A stretch of 64,000 nucleotides of DNA from Hydrogenophaga sp. BPS33 (GTDB lineage: Bacteria > Pseudomonadota > Gammaproteobacteria > Burkholderiales > Burkholderiaceae_C). Each line of letters begins with the position of its first letter. Position 1 is the stretch's first letter. The translations under genes and the position numbers were made by a program. Location: the NCBI RefSeq assembly GCF_009859475.1, contig NZ_CP044549.1:1-64000 (forward strand), given 5' to 3'. The notes under the pieces were generated by a model, which saw nothing but the letters and a program-made list of their open reading frames with translations, ran no database searches and had not been told where the DNA came from. Positions 41,728 to 50,139 of the stretch are shown in pieces.

Positions 41728-42915
41728 ATGCCTTTTGCGCTATGGGCCCTCGTCATCGGGGCCTTCGGAATCGGAACCACTGAATTCGTCATCGCTGGGC
41801 TGCTGCCGGCCATCGCCGCCGATTTCGGCGTCTCCATCCCTGTCGCCGCGCGCCTGGCGACGAGCTACGCACTGGGCGTGTTCGTAGGGGCACCAGCGCT
41901 CATCATCCTGGGCTCGCGCACCTCCAAGAAGTCGATGCTTGCCTACCTGGCCGGGTTGTTCGTAATGGGCAACCTGGTGACAGCCCTGGCGCCGTCCCTC
42001 GAAGTGGCCATCGTCGGCCGGCTCATCACATCGCTGACCCATGGTGCATTCTTCGGCATCGGATCGGTGCTGGCCGCGGAGATGGTGCCAAAAGAAAAGC
42101 GGGTCCGTGCAATCGCCTTCATGTTCTCCGGCCTGACCGTGGCCAACCTGGTGGGCGTGCCGGTCGGCACGTGGCTGGGTCAGCAATTCTCCTGGCAAGT
42201 GACGTTTTATGCCATCACCGCGATTGGTCTCGCCACCGTGGCGGCCGTGCTGGTACTCATTCCTGCGACACCGAAGCCGAAGCCCCAGCCCTTCGGCCAT
42301 GAGTTCGCCGCGTTCGGCAATCCCAAGGTCCTGCTGGCGATGGGAATCACTGTGCTCGGCCCCGCTGCCTTTTTCACGTCCATCACTTACATCGCGCCCA
42401 TGATGACCGAGGTCACCGGCTTCCCCGAGAGTGCCATCACCTGGTTGCTGATGGTGTTCGGCGCCGGCCTGTTTGCCGGCAACTGGCTGGGCGGCCATTA
42501 TGCGGACCGGGCCCTGATGCCCATGCTGTATGGCACCTTGCTGGCGCAGGCCATCGTGCTGTTTGTCTTCCATTTCGTGGCCGGCAACCAAGCCGCGTCC
42601 GTGGTGTGCATCTTCCTGATGGCGGCGTTCGGCTTCGCAACGGTCTCGCCGATTCAGAAGCTGGTGATGGACAAGGCCAAGGCAGCGGGCGCACCCACGC
42701 TGGCGTCAGCGGTCAACATCGGCCTGTTCAACCTGGGCAACGCGCTGGGTGCCTGGCTGGGCGGCTGGGTCATCGCGCACGGCTTCGGCTTCAGTTCACC
42801 CAACTGGGCGGGTGGACTGATTTCGCTGGGCGCACTGGTGTTGGCGATTGCCTCGGGCCTGCTCGACCGGCGCGGTGCGGCGATGGGGAAATTGAAGGCG
42901 ATGCAAGTGCATTGA
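41728..42915 (+). CDS. MFS transporter, DHA1-type (AraJ/sugar-efflux-like)
   Basis: 395-aa major facilitator with twelve predicted membrane segments. The start PFALWALVIGAFGIGTTEFV is typical of the AraJ/YdhP-like efflux group, and motif A appears as GSRTSKKSMLAYLAGLFVMG. The second motif A copy GNWLGGHYADRALMPMLYG lies near the middle. Substrate unknown; amino acid, sugar or drug export are known for relatives. Passenger gene paired with the divergent Lrp regulator. Confidence 0.92.
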   Translation: MPFALWALVIGAFGIGTTEFVIAGLLPAIAADFGVSIPVAARLATSYALGVFVGAPALIILGSRTSKKSMLAYLAGLFVMGNLVTALAPSLEVAIVGRLITSLTHGAFFGIGSVLAAEMVPKEKRVRAIAFMFSGLTVANLVGVPVGTWLGQQFSWQVTFYAITAIGLATVAAVLVLIPATPKPKPQPFGHEFAAFGNPKVLLAMGITVLGPAAFFTSITYIAPMMTEVTGFPESAITWLLMVFGAGLFAGNWLGGHYADRALMPMLYGTLLAQAIVLFVFHFVAGNQAASVVCIFLMAAFGFATVSPIQKLVMDKAKAAGAPTLASAVNIGLFNLGNALGAWLGGWVIAHGFGFSSPNWAGGLISLGALVLAIASGLLDRRGAAMGKLKAMQVH

Positions 42916-43010
42916 GATTTGTAGGAATGACTGCTTCTGGCCGCCGATTCCTGAAGTCTAGCCTCGGAGCTGGGGAGCAGCTACCATCAGATGGGACGCC
43001 GGCCGCTTAC

Positions 43011-43110
43011 GGCGTTTGAGCACTTCAACGAGGTCCACCCACACTCAAGCTTGAGCATGAAATCGCCGCGCGAGTTCAGGCAACAACAGATTGAGCAGTT
43101 ACGCAGCGCT
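43011..43110 (+). pseudogene. IS3-family transposase OrfB fragment, right part
   Basis: Begins with the duplicated GGCGTTTG and reads AFEHFNEVHPHSSLSMKSPR, EFRQQQ, the C-terminal end of an IS3 OrfB. It is the continuation of the fragment ending at 40483. The remaining 100 bp to the serine hydrolase hold nothing recognisable. Confidence 0.85.
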
Positions 43111-43218
43111 CAACACGAACGGATGCAACGCGCGCTTGCTCGAATTTTTTCTGCGTGGGATGGAGCCGCTCATTTCCCAACCTCGAGGATGCGGCTTGGG
43201 CTGATCCTTCGCGCTCGA

Positions 43219-44535
43219 CTATGCCGCTGCCCCTTCCGCCTTGAAGCGGTCCATCTCTTCCACGGCGTAGAGTGCAAGGAGGAGGTTCCTTGTCCGAGGA
43301 TCGGGCCCCGACCACACGGGTGACAGCATCTTGTTCATGGTATAGCCAATACCCAATCGTCGCGTCGGATCGGCCACGCCCAATATGCCACCCGCACCCT
43401 CATGCCCGAACGACGCCGGGTTGGCTCCGTGTCGGCCGGAGGCATTGACGCGAAATCCCGCCGAATATCCACCAAGCCCACCGCTGCTTTGGTCAAATCC
43501 GAAAACGCGCGGACGCGTCGCTACTTCGAGTGCCCGCGTGCTCACCAGTGGCCCGTCGCGGCGAACCAGACTGCCGTAAAGTTGAGCCAACGCCCGTGCG
43601 CTTCCCGTGCCCCATGCAGCGGGGAACCCGCTTGCCTGCGCACGGCGCTGCTGGGCTGCGCTGTCAGTAAGGAGTCCCTCTACAGGCCTGCCCGGAGCGG
43701 CACCGATCTTCGGATTGGGAGAATCGAAAGACGCACTGGCGCCCGGCGTCGGCACCATCAGGGCAGTGCGCTGAACTTCCGTGGGAGGAAGGCCGAGGAA
43801 GGCATCGATGTCAAGCTTCGACCTTACTTCTTCCTCGTAGAAGCGATGTATTGTGCGTCCATCGGTTCGACGAACAAGCTCGTCCGACAATGTTCCCATA
43901 GTCCACGCGTGATACGCCCAGAGACCCGGCTTAAAGAACGGCTCCTGCGCCGCAAGCTTGGCGGCAACTTTGTCGTGCGATATCAAATCGTCAAATGTTA
44001 TGGGGCCAACGCGCCACGTTGGGAGCCCTGCCTGGTGCGACATCAATTGGCCGACGGTGATCGCCGATTTGCCGTTGGCTGCAAATTCGGGCCAATACCT
44101 AGCGACCGGAGCCTCGTAGTCGAGCTTTCCCCTATCGACCAGCATCGCGATGCAAATGGCCGCAAGGCCCTTCGATGCGGAGTGGAGGGTAAAAAGTGTT
44201 CGATCAGTGACTGGGACAGCCCCTTCTAGGGCGGCCGTGCCGCCCCAAAGCTCGACCAAAGGCTTTCCGTCACGGTAAACGGCAAAAGAGGCGCCAGTTT
44301 CCAGGCCCGACGCGAAGTTTTCCTCGAATGCCTCCAGGACGCCTTCGTACCCAGGAAGAATTGTTCCCCGAACTGTCCGGACTACGCGTGGTTTGACTGG
44401 CTGCGGGTTACGGGCTTGCGCCAAGGTTTGTGCCCCGAGCGGCACAGTCGCCGCCACGGCGGCCGCTCCGATTAATATCCCGCGACGAGTTTGGAATGTG
44501 GAAGCCATCTTCTTTACCTCTGCTGCTGCAGTCAT
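43219..44535 (-). CDS. EstB-like serine hydrolase (class C beta-lactamase fold), Tat-exported
   Basis: Family VIII esterase/beta-lactamase-like enzyme, about 438 aa. The catalytic SXXK is Ser-Ala-Ser-Lys in TLHSASKGLAA, the Tyr lies in AYHAWTMG and the third motif is GHEGAGG in place of KTG. The leader FQTRRGILIGAAAVAATVPLG is a twin-arginine signal. Two starts are plausible: ATG 44535 with AAGGAGA inherited from the duplicated tauD promoter, and ATG 44508 with its own GAGG 8 bp upstream. The first is listed because the promoter copy carries it. It may release an ester substrate for the adjacent catabolic cluster. Confidence 0.88.
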   Translation of the reverse strand: MTAAAEVKKMASTFQTRRGILIGAAAVAATVPLGAQTLAQARNPQPVKPRVVRTVRGTILPGYEGVLEAFEENFASGLETGASFAVYRDGKPLVELWGGTAALEGAVPVTDRTLFTLHSASKGLAAICIAMLVDRGKLDYEAPVARYWPEFAANGKSAITVGQLMSHQAGLPTWRVGPITFDDLISHDKVAAKLAAQEPFFKPGLWAYHAWTMGTLSDELVRRTDGRTIHRFYEEEVRSKLDIDAFLGLPPTEVQRTALMVPTPGASASFDSPNPKIGAAPGRPVEGLLTDSAAQQRRAQASGFPAAWGTGSARALAQLYGSLVRRDGPLVSTRALEVATRPRVFGFDQSSGGLGGYSAGFRVNASGRHGANPASFGHEGAGGILGVADPTRRLGIGYTMNKMLSPVWSGPDPRTRNLLLALYAVEEMDRFKAEGAAA

Positions 44536-44632
44536 TTCGTGTCTCCTTTGATGAGATGGATTTAAGCAGCGTTGAAGTGTGCAAACAATTGGGATTATTC
44601 GAACGATTATCCCGGCAGGACGATCAATAATC
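44528..44632 (-). promoter_or_regulatory. Promoter/operator copy 2 (EstB-like gene)
   Basis: Ungapped 105-bp copy of 39938-40042 with 11 differences. The GGGATTAT-N7-ATTATCCC dyad (44591-44613) and ribosome site are fully kept, while a 4-base block beside the dyad (44614-44617 region) differs. It lies between the EstB-like gene and the divergent LysR gene, the usual place for a LysR operator. Confidence 0.8.
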
Positions 44633-44800
44633 AGATGTGAATGCCGGAACATCGCGTTAAGGCGAAGAGAGGTGTGGTCCGTAGTTCCACAGCATCTTGG
44701 TCGGCTTCTTGCATGGCGATACCCCAAAATTGTCTGGCGTGGGTGTTCGCACCTACACCCACAATCGGGTGATCGCTTCCACCATCTACCTGTACGCTCA

Positions 44801-45730
44801 ATGAACATTCGGCAGATCGAAACCTTTTTGGCGGTTGCGGAGTCCGGTAGTTTCAGACGTGCTGCCGAACTCCTGCACCGATCGCAGTCCGTGGTGAGCG
44901 TGCACGTCCAGCAGCTCGAAGAGGATCTTGGAGTGCCTTTACTGGAGCGGACGACTCGGCGTGTGAGTCTTACCCCGGAGGGACGCACCTTTTTGTTGCG
45001 CTGCAAGGGCGTCATGGCAGACCTAAAAGAGGTCGCTCAGCAACTCCGGGAAGAATCGATCCTTCGGCGCGGGCGGGTTTCGATCGGAGCTGCCCCGTCA
45101 GTCTCGACTCACCGCCTGCCTCCCATCATTGCCGCATATCAAAGGCTGTATCCAGGCGTGACTCTGGAACTGCATGAAGCGTTCGCGAAGGGTATGTACA
45201 ACGACGTTTTAGAGAGAGTGACCGACTTCGCGATTGGGCCACGTGTGAGCGGTCTCAAGGACTTTGACATTCAACCGATCATTCGCGACCCTATCGTTGC
45301 GGTGCTTCCCAACAGCATTGCGCTGAACACGGGGTCCACAGTCACGCTGAAGCGGATTGCACGCGAGCCTCAGCTGAGCATGCCGCGCGGAACAGCGATT
45401 CGTGAGACAGTCGAGCGGGCCTTCCAGGATGCTGGGTTTGACTTTTCACCTAGGTTCGAGGTGATGCACCAGCAAACGCTCTTCAGCCTTATTGAGGCTG
45501 GCCTCGGCGTCACGCTGTTGCCGTTCATGAGCGTACCGCCAGACCGCAAAGGACAGTATCACGTAGCTGTTCTGAAGGATCCGGCAATCACCCGCGAGAT
45601 CTGTCTGATCACCTTGAAAGGAAAGAAGCTCTCCCCGGCTGCAAGCACTTGCGCCGAAATGATTGCAAGCGAACTCCAATCTCAGTTCAAGCAGTCGTCC
45701 CAACTCCAACGGCGAGGGTCGAAAACCTGA
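44801..45730 (+). CDS. LysR-family transcriptional regulator (divergent from EstB-like gene)
   Basis: 309-aa LysR protein: N-terminal winged HTH MNIRQIETFLAVAESGSFRR, AAELLHRSQSVVSVHVQQLE, then an effector domain with two alpha/beta lobes (RGRVSIGAAPSVSTHRLPPI). ATG 44801 is chosen at the family start; the frame is open to 44579 without homology. It probably binds the dyad at 44591-44613 and, because the tauD promoter carries the same dyad, may co-control the catabolic cluster 5 kb away. Confidence 0.92.
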   Translation: MNIRQIETFLAVAESGSFRRAAELLHRSQSVVSVHVQQLEEDLGVPLLERTTRRVSLTPEGRTFLLRCKGVMADLKEVAQQLREESILRRGRVSIGAAPSVSTHRLPPIIAAYQRLYPGVTLELHEAFAKGMYNDVLERVTDFAIGPRVSGLKDFDIQPIIRDPIVAVLPNSIALNTGSTVTLKRIAREPQLSMPRGTAIRETVERAFQDAGFDFSPRFEVMHQQTLFSLIEAGLGVTLLPFMSVPPDRKGQYHVAVLKDPAITREICLITLKGKKLSPAASTCAEMIASELQSQFKQSSQLQRRGSKT

Positions 45731-46340
45731 GTGCGTACATTCAGGCCCATCAGCGCGCGGGGTAAGAACGCTACAAGTACCTCCATCGATCATCCATGGC
45801 TGAGTGCAGCTGGCCGCTTCCAGTACTCCGATCTCCTGCACCATCTACCTGAATCGGCTGGAGTCGATCGGAACCACTCGCAGAACTGAGCCAGCGCTGG
45901 CCGCTGAAGCCGTTCGGAAATGGACTGCCATGCGCTGTGGCGCTCGTCCGGAGGGGGAGCGTTGACGTGCAACTACCAGCCTGAAACCGTAGATGTGAGG
46001 AAGTCCAACTTATTTGTTCTCCCTCAAGCAGAATGTCCAGTTTTCTCACGTTTGAAGGTCACAGGGAGTGCAAGATATAGTTGGACGCCCTTTGTTTCCG
46101 AAGGGCTACATGTCCAGCTTTATTTCATCTCTCTCAGTAGATGCGTAGGGAGCCAAAGTAGTTGCGACTCGCGCCACAGTTCTGCGACTGGCTTTCGCTA
46201 GTTGATGCGACTACCCTACATGCTTGTGGTCGCCGAAGGTGTTGAGACGGGCATCGACTCACCGGCGCACGACTGGTATTAATTGGGTCGCCCGTACAGA
46301 GCTTTACGAGACGGGTCGGTCGCCCACAGCTGGACTGTCT
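45731..46340. other. Non-coding stretch between two LysR genes
   Basis: About 600 bp without a supported gene. Small frames on both strands lack family motifs. The last 140 bp feed into a strong plus-strand terminator, so a short unrecognised RNA could be transcribed here. Confidence 0.4.
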
Positions 46341-46375
46341 GGCACTGGGACTTCGTCTCAGTGCCTTTTTGCTTT
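46341..46375 (+). terminator. Orphan Rho-independent terminator
   Basis: Stem GGCACTGGGA / TCTCAGTGCC (one G-U pair) with a CTTCG loop followed by TTTTTGCTTTT on the plus strand. No plus-strand gene ends within 600 bp, and the minus-strand LysR gene ends 69 bp to its right with the T tract on the wrong side for it. Confidence 0.75.
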
Positions 46376-46443
46376 TGTGCGCAACGCACAAAATCCTGGC
46401 CGACGATCAACTCAAAAACATCTTGAGTCGGACAAAGACGTGT

Positions 46444-47325
46444 CTATTGGTGTTGCTTGAACGCCGCTCGCATACAAGAAGCGAAAAAGCTCGTGTGCGT
46501 ATCACGCGGTGCCAACTGAGCCTTGAGCATATAGCTCTTGAATGGGATGTCCGGCTTGAACGGCACATCCACGACTCCAGGTAGCTTCATTGCTCGGCTG
46601 ACCATGGGATTGACCAGGCTCACGCCTACTTTCTCGCTGACCATTCTGCAGATAGTTGCAGCGAATGTGGTTTCAAGTGCCAGGATGCGCCCAGGCCCGG
46701 AAAATGCGGCATCAACAGCGCGCCTCGACTGACTTCCGCTAGGAAGTGATATGAAACGTTCGCCATCTAGATCCTGCGGTACGAGATGTTTTTTCTTCGC
46801 AAGTCTGTGCCGGGATGGCATGACGCAAACGGCGCTTTCAGTGTGTATCACGGAAGCTACGACACCTGGCTTGTCAGGGTAGGAAGAGACGAACCCAATG
46901 TCGCAATGCTGTGTGGCGATCCAGTTCGCAATGATTGGCGACGCACTGGTGTCCACGACAACGCGAACGTAAGGGTATTTCTCACCGAACATGCGAACTG
47001 CCGAGGGAAGGACGCTCATCGAAATTGAAGCAGACGCGGCAACTCGGAGCGTTCCTGAGCCAAGTTCTCGGATCGCGCGTGCAGACTCGGCAATGCTGTC
47101 CAGTCCCACGAAGGCGCGTTCAATTTCTTTGAATAGCGCGTCAGCTCCTTTGGTTGGTACCAAGCGCCCTCCATGTCGGTCGAAAAGCTCAAAACCAGTT
47201 TCCGCTTCGAGCTTTCCAATGACGCGGCTGACGTTGGACTGAGATGTGTGTAGCTGCTGTGCGGCCACGGTCATAGATCCGGTGACCATCACTGCGCGAA
47301 ACGTCTCAAGCTGTTTGAAGTTCAT
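46444..47325 (-). CDS. LysR-family transcriptional regulator (divergent from lyase operon)
   Basis: 293-aa LysR protein with HTH MNFKQLETFRAVMVTGSMTV, AAQQLHTSQSNVSRVIGKLE and an effector domain starting GTLRVAASASISMSVLPSA. ATG 47325 is the family start; the frame extends to 47415 without similarity. It resembles regulators of opine/amino acid catabolism of the NocR/OccR type in overall pattern, but this is weak. 242 bp separate it from the divergent lyase operon it most likely controls. Confidence 0.92.
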   Translation of the reverse strand: MNFKQLETFRAVMVTGSMTVAAQQLHTSQSNVSRVIGKLEAETGFELFDRHGGRLVPTKGADALFKEIERAFVGLDSIAESARAIRELGSGTLRVAASASISMSVLPSAVRMFGEKYPYVRVVVDTSASPIIANWIATQHCDIGFVSSYPDKPGVVASVIHTESAVCVMPSRHRLAKKKHLVPQDLDGERFISLPSGSQSRRAVDAAFSGPGRILALETTFAATICRMVSEKVGVSLVNPMVSRAMKLPGVVDVPFKPDIPFKSYMLKAQLAPRDTHTSFFASCMRAAFKQHQ

Positions 47326-47567
47326 TGCGAAGGTGCCAAGTCTGTGGGGTCTTGTGCTCTTGTAGCCGAATGATCGTAGTCGAAATGCAGGAGCTGGCAC
47401 ACAGGCAATTTGCATTGCCTACCAGCACTAAACACGCTTGATCGACACGCCGAAAGCTCGCGGCGCCATGCCACATATCAAAAGTGCATGGCCTCTATGA
47501 AAACAGTCATTTGACCTGCATGGCAGCTCGTTTTCATACTCACACACTCCCAACAAACACATCAAAC

Positions 47568-49067
47568 ATGGAATCGAAAGTTAGCCGTCGGCTCAAGGAA
47601 TCGCTTGCCAGCGAGATCTGCGAACACATCTACGGGCCGCGTCTCGAACGCGACTTCTCAAAGGTGTTTGCTTACCTCAACGAGGTCAATCAAGCTCATC
47701 TTCTGATGCTGCACAAGACCAGCATTGTTTCGCCAGACGTTGCGAAGAAGCTGGCTGCGGGACTGTTGCAGATGGAGGCCGAGGGTCCCTCTGCCGTGGA
47801 CCTTGACGCTGCGAAAGAAGACCCCTACTTCAACTATGAAGCAAAGCTGATGTCGCTGACTGGTCGCGACATTGGGGGCCGGCTTCACACGGCACGAAGC
47901 CGCAACGATCTCTCTGTGACGATTGACCGAATCAGGGCCCGGGGGGCTGTGCTGAACATGATCCAAGCCCTCGGGCGTGTACGAAGCGTTGCACTCAACC
48001 GCGCTGCCGACTGCGCGAGCGTGGTGATGCCTGGCTATACCCATTTGCAACCGGCACAACCTATCACCTTCGGCTTCTATCTAAGCGGTGTGGCCGAAGC
48101 ACTGGGCCGCGACATGGACAGGCTTCAATGCGCACTGATACGAATCGATGCATCGCCATTGGGCGCCGGCGCTTTGGCGGGAACGCGTTTCCCAATCGAC
48201 AGGAACGTGACCGCGGCAGGACTCGGTTTCACGACTTTGATGCCCAACACGCTAGATGCAGTTGCATCAAGAGACTTTGCATGGGAGGCGATGTCAGCAA
48301 TGGCCATCGTTGCGCTCACTTGGGGACGTGTGGCGCAAGACTTCCACATTTGGTCTACGCCCGAATTTGGACTCGTGTCATTCCCCGATCGTGTCGCCAG
48401 TGTGTCGAGCATCATGCCGCAGAAGAAGAACCCTGTTGTGCTCGAGTACCTGAGGGGCAAGAGCAGTCACATCATTGGTCTGCTGAATACGGCGCTGATC
48501 GCGGTCAAGGGAACCAATTTCACGCACTCTGGTGACAGCAGCCGAGAAAGCATGAGGAACTTCTGGGAGTCAGCTGAGGAGACTGTCCGGTGCCTCTCGT
48601 TGTTTGAGCTGATCATGAGCACTGTAGAGCCGCGAGTGCAGAACATGCTAGACCATGTGAGATTTGACTTCTCCGTTGCGACCGATCTTGCGGATGGGTT
48701 GGTGTCTGAATCGGGAATGTCTTTTCGCGATGCGCACCACGTCGTCGGCGGATTGGTTCGGCTGGCAATGGATGCTGGCAAATCCTCGAACGAACTGACC
48801 AGCGAGATGCTCGATCGAGCGGCTGTGGATGTGATAGGTGCTGCTGTCGGATGGCCCGAGGAGAAGCTGCGCAGATTTCTGGACCCTGTCATGAGCGTGA
48901 ACGCTCGGGGTAGCGGAGGTCCTGCACCTTCAGAGGTCGCTATTGCCGTAGAGAAGCAACGCGACCACATCAAGAGCATTCTGGACAGCGTTGAGTCGAC
49001 AAAGCAGCGCCTTGACTCGGCACGCAAACAACTTAAGAGCGACGTCTTTGCTTTAGCCAGCCGGTGA
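47568..49067 (+). CDS. Argininosuccinate lyase-superfamily C-N lyase (catabolic ArgH paralogue)
   Basis: 499-aa fumarase/aspartase-superfamily lyase that eliminates fumarate or a related acid from an N-substituted aspartate. Signatures: GGRLHTARSRNDLS, MPGYTHLQPAQPITFGFYL and the flexible loop SSIMPQKKNPVVLE. Canonical ArgH reads HTGRSRND and KKNPD; here Gly becomes Ala and Asp becomes Val, so substrate preference probably differs. The family N-terminus starts at ATG 47568. Followed by transporter, cyclodeaminase-like and flavoprotein genes instead of arginine genes. EDDS lyase is a known ArgH-like enzyme acting on N-substituted aspartates and is a reasonable comparison. Confidence 0.82.
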   Translation: MESKVSRRLKESLASEICEHIYGPRLERDFSKVFAYLNEVNQAHLLMLHKTSIVSPDVAKKLAAGLLQMEAEGPSAVDLDAAKEDPYFNYEAKLMSLTGRDIGGRLHTARSRNDLSVTIDRIRARGAVLNMIQALGRVRSVALNRAADCASVVMPGYTHLQPAQPITFGFYLSGVAEALGRDMDRLQCALIRIDASPLGAGALAGTRFPIDRNVTAAGLGFTTLMPNTLDAVASRDFAWEAMSAMAIVALTWGRVAQDFHIWSTPEFGLVSFPDRVASVSSIMPQKKNPVVLEYLRGKSSHIIGLLNTALIAVKGTNFTHSGDSSRESMRNFWESAEETVRCLSLFELIMSTVEPRVQNMLDHVRFDFSVATDLADGLVSESGMSFRDAHHVVGGLVRLAMDAGKSSNELTSEMLDRAAVDVIGAAVGWPEEKLRRFLDPVMSVNARGSGGPAPSEVAIAVEKQRDHIKSILDSVESTKQRLDSARKQLKSDVFALASR

Positions 49068-49101
49068 CCACTCCATTTCAAACCACTTAAGGCCTCGAAT
49101 C

Positions 49102-50070
49102 ATGAAGAAAATTACCAAAGCCCTGATAGCCGCTGTTTCTTTCTCTTGCGCGGCTACTGGAGCAATCGCACAAAATTATCCGGAGAGGACGGTCCGATTG
49201 ATCGTGCCATTTGCTTCGGGAGGAACTGTCGATGTCGTTGGGCGGATTCTCGCGGAGCGACTTTCACGTGCCCTCGGTCAGACGGTGATCGTCGAGAACA
49301 AGGCCGGTGCAGCAGGAACACTTGGAGCTGACTTTGTTGCAAAGTCGCCTGCCGATGGTTACACGCTTCTTCTTGCTGCGTCTTCGCATCAGTCGATCCA
49401 CCAGTTTCTTTACAAGAAGCTGCCTTATGACCCCAATAAGGCCTTCGCTCAGGTCGCTCTCTTTTCGACAGTTCCGAACGTGCTTGTCGTCTCCAGCAAG
49501 GTTCCGGCAAAGAATGTTGCAGAACTGATTTCTGAGTCGAAGGCCGGAAAGAGGAGGTTCATGGGGTCGTCAGGAACTGGCGGCGTCAATCACCTGATTG
49601 GGGAGCTGTTCCAGTACAAGACGGGGGCGGATTTTGACCATGTGCCGTACAAAGGTGCTGGACCAGCAAACAACGATTTGCTCGGTGGGCAGATTGATCT
49701 GATGTTCGTGAACCTGCCTACTGTTCTTTCACAAATCCAGTCGGGAAAGTTGCGGGCTTTGGCCATTGCCGGAGCGGAGCGTTCACCTTCATTGCCAAAC
49801 GTGCCGACGATGGCCGAAGCGGGGGTTGCCGACTTTGTTGTGGACTCCTGGTCTGGCGTGTTGGCGCCAGCGGGCACGCCAAAACCGATCATCGACAAGC
49901 TCGCTACAGAGATCAACAAGATCGCGCGGGACAAGACCGTGGCGCAAGCGCTGGCTGCGCAAGGCGGGATTCCTCGGCCAGGGACGAGCGAGGAATATGC
50001 AGATCTGGTGCGATTTGAAACGCAGCGGTGGGCCGAGGTGATCAAAAGGACGAATGTCACCCTCGACTAA
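49102..50070 (+). CDS. Bug-family substrate-binding protein
   Basis: 322-aa TctC/Bug-family periplasmic binder with signal peptide KALIAAVSFSCAATGAIAQ. Loops RLIVPFASGGTVDVVGR, VIVENKAGAAGTLGADFV and DHVPYKGAGPANND are typical. It begins 34 bp after the lyase stop and is part of the operon; it presumably binds the lyase substrate. Confidence 0.93.
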   Translation: MKKITKALIAAVSFSCAATGAIAQNYPERTVRLIVPFASGGTVDVVGRILAERLSRALGQTVIVENKAGAAGTLGADFVAKSPADGYTLLLAASSHQSIHQFLYKKLPYDPNKAFAQVALFSTVPNVLVVSSKVPAKNVAELISESKAGKRRFMGSSGTGGVNHLIGELFQYKTGADFDHVPYKGAGPANNDLLGGQIDLMFVNLPTVLSQIQSGKLRALAIAGAERSPSLPNVPTMAEAGVADFVVDSWSGVLAPAGTPKPIIDKLATEINKIARDKTVAQALAAQGGIPRPGTSEEYADLVRFETQRWAEVIKRTNVTLD

Positions 50071-50139
50071 GAGTCGCTTGTCGTCCAGCTCCCCCTGTCG
50101 CGCCTTTGGCCTGAACGTCATCTTCGAAGAGTTGTTCGC

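Larger units (their letters stand above)
40484..43010. mobile_element. IS66-like cassette carrying Lrp regulator and MFS transporter
   Basis: A 2527-bp unit bounded by related inverted termini: left GTACGCGTCCGGCAATCCCA, right (reverse complement) GTAAGCGGCCGGCGTCCCA, both continuing into TCT. IS66 ends begin GTAAGCG. Identical 8-bp GGCGTTTG flanks both ends. Removing the unit and one copy of the duplication rejoins the IS3 reading frame as QLPAAF-EHFNEV. Inside are decayed IS66 tnpA and tnpB pieces and two intact passenger genes (41153-42915). It cannot encode its own transposition and would need an IS66 transposase in trans. Confidence 0.85.

Noticed and set aside
46200..46340. tRNA gene before the orphan terminator
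   Set aside because: No GGTTCRA T-arm, no CCA-type acceptor pairing and no cloverleaf could be drawn.
47568..49067. Biosynthetic argH
   Set aside because: Altered signature residues and the transporter/oxidoreductase operon with its own LysR gene favour a catabolic paralogue; kept as a possibility only.
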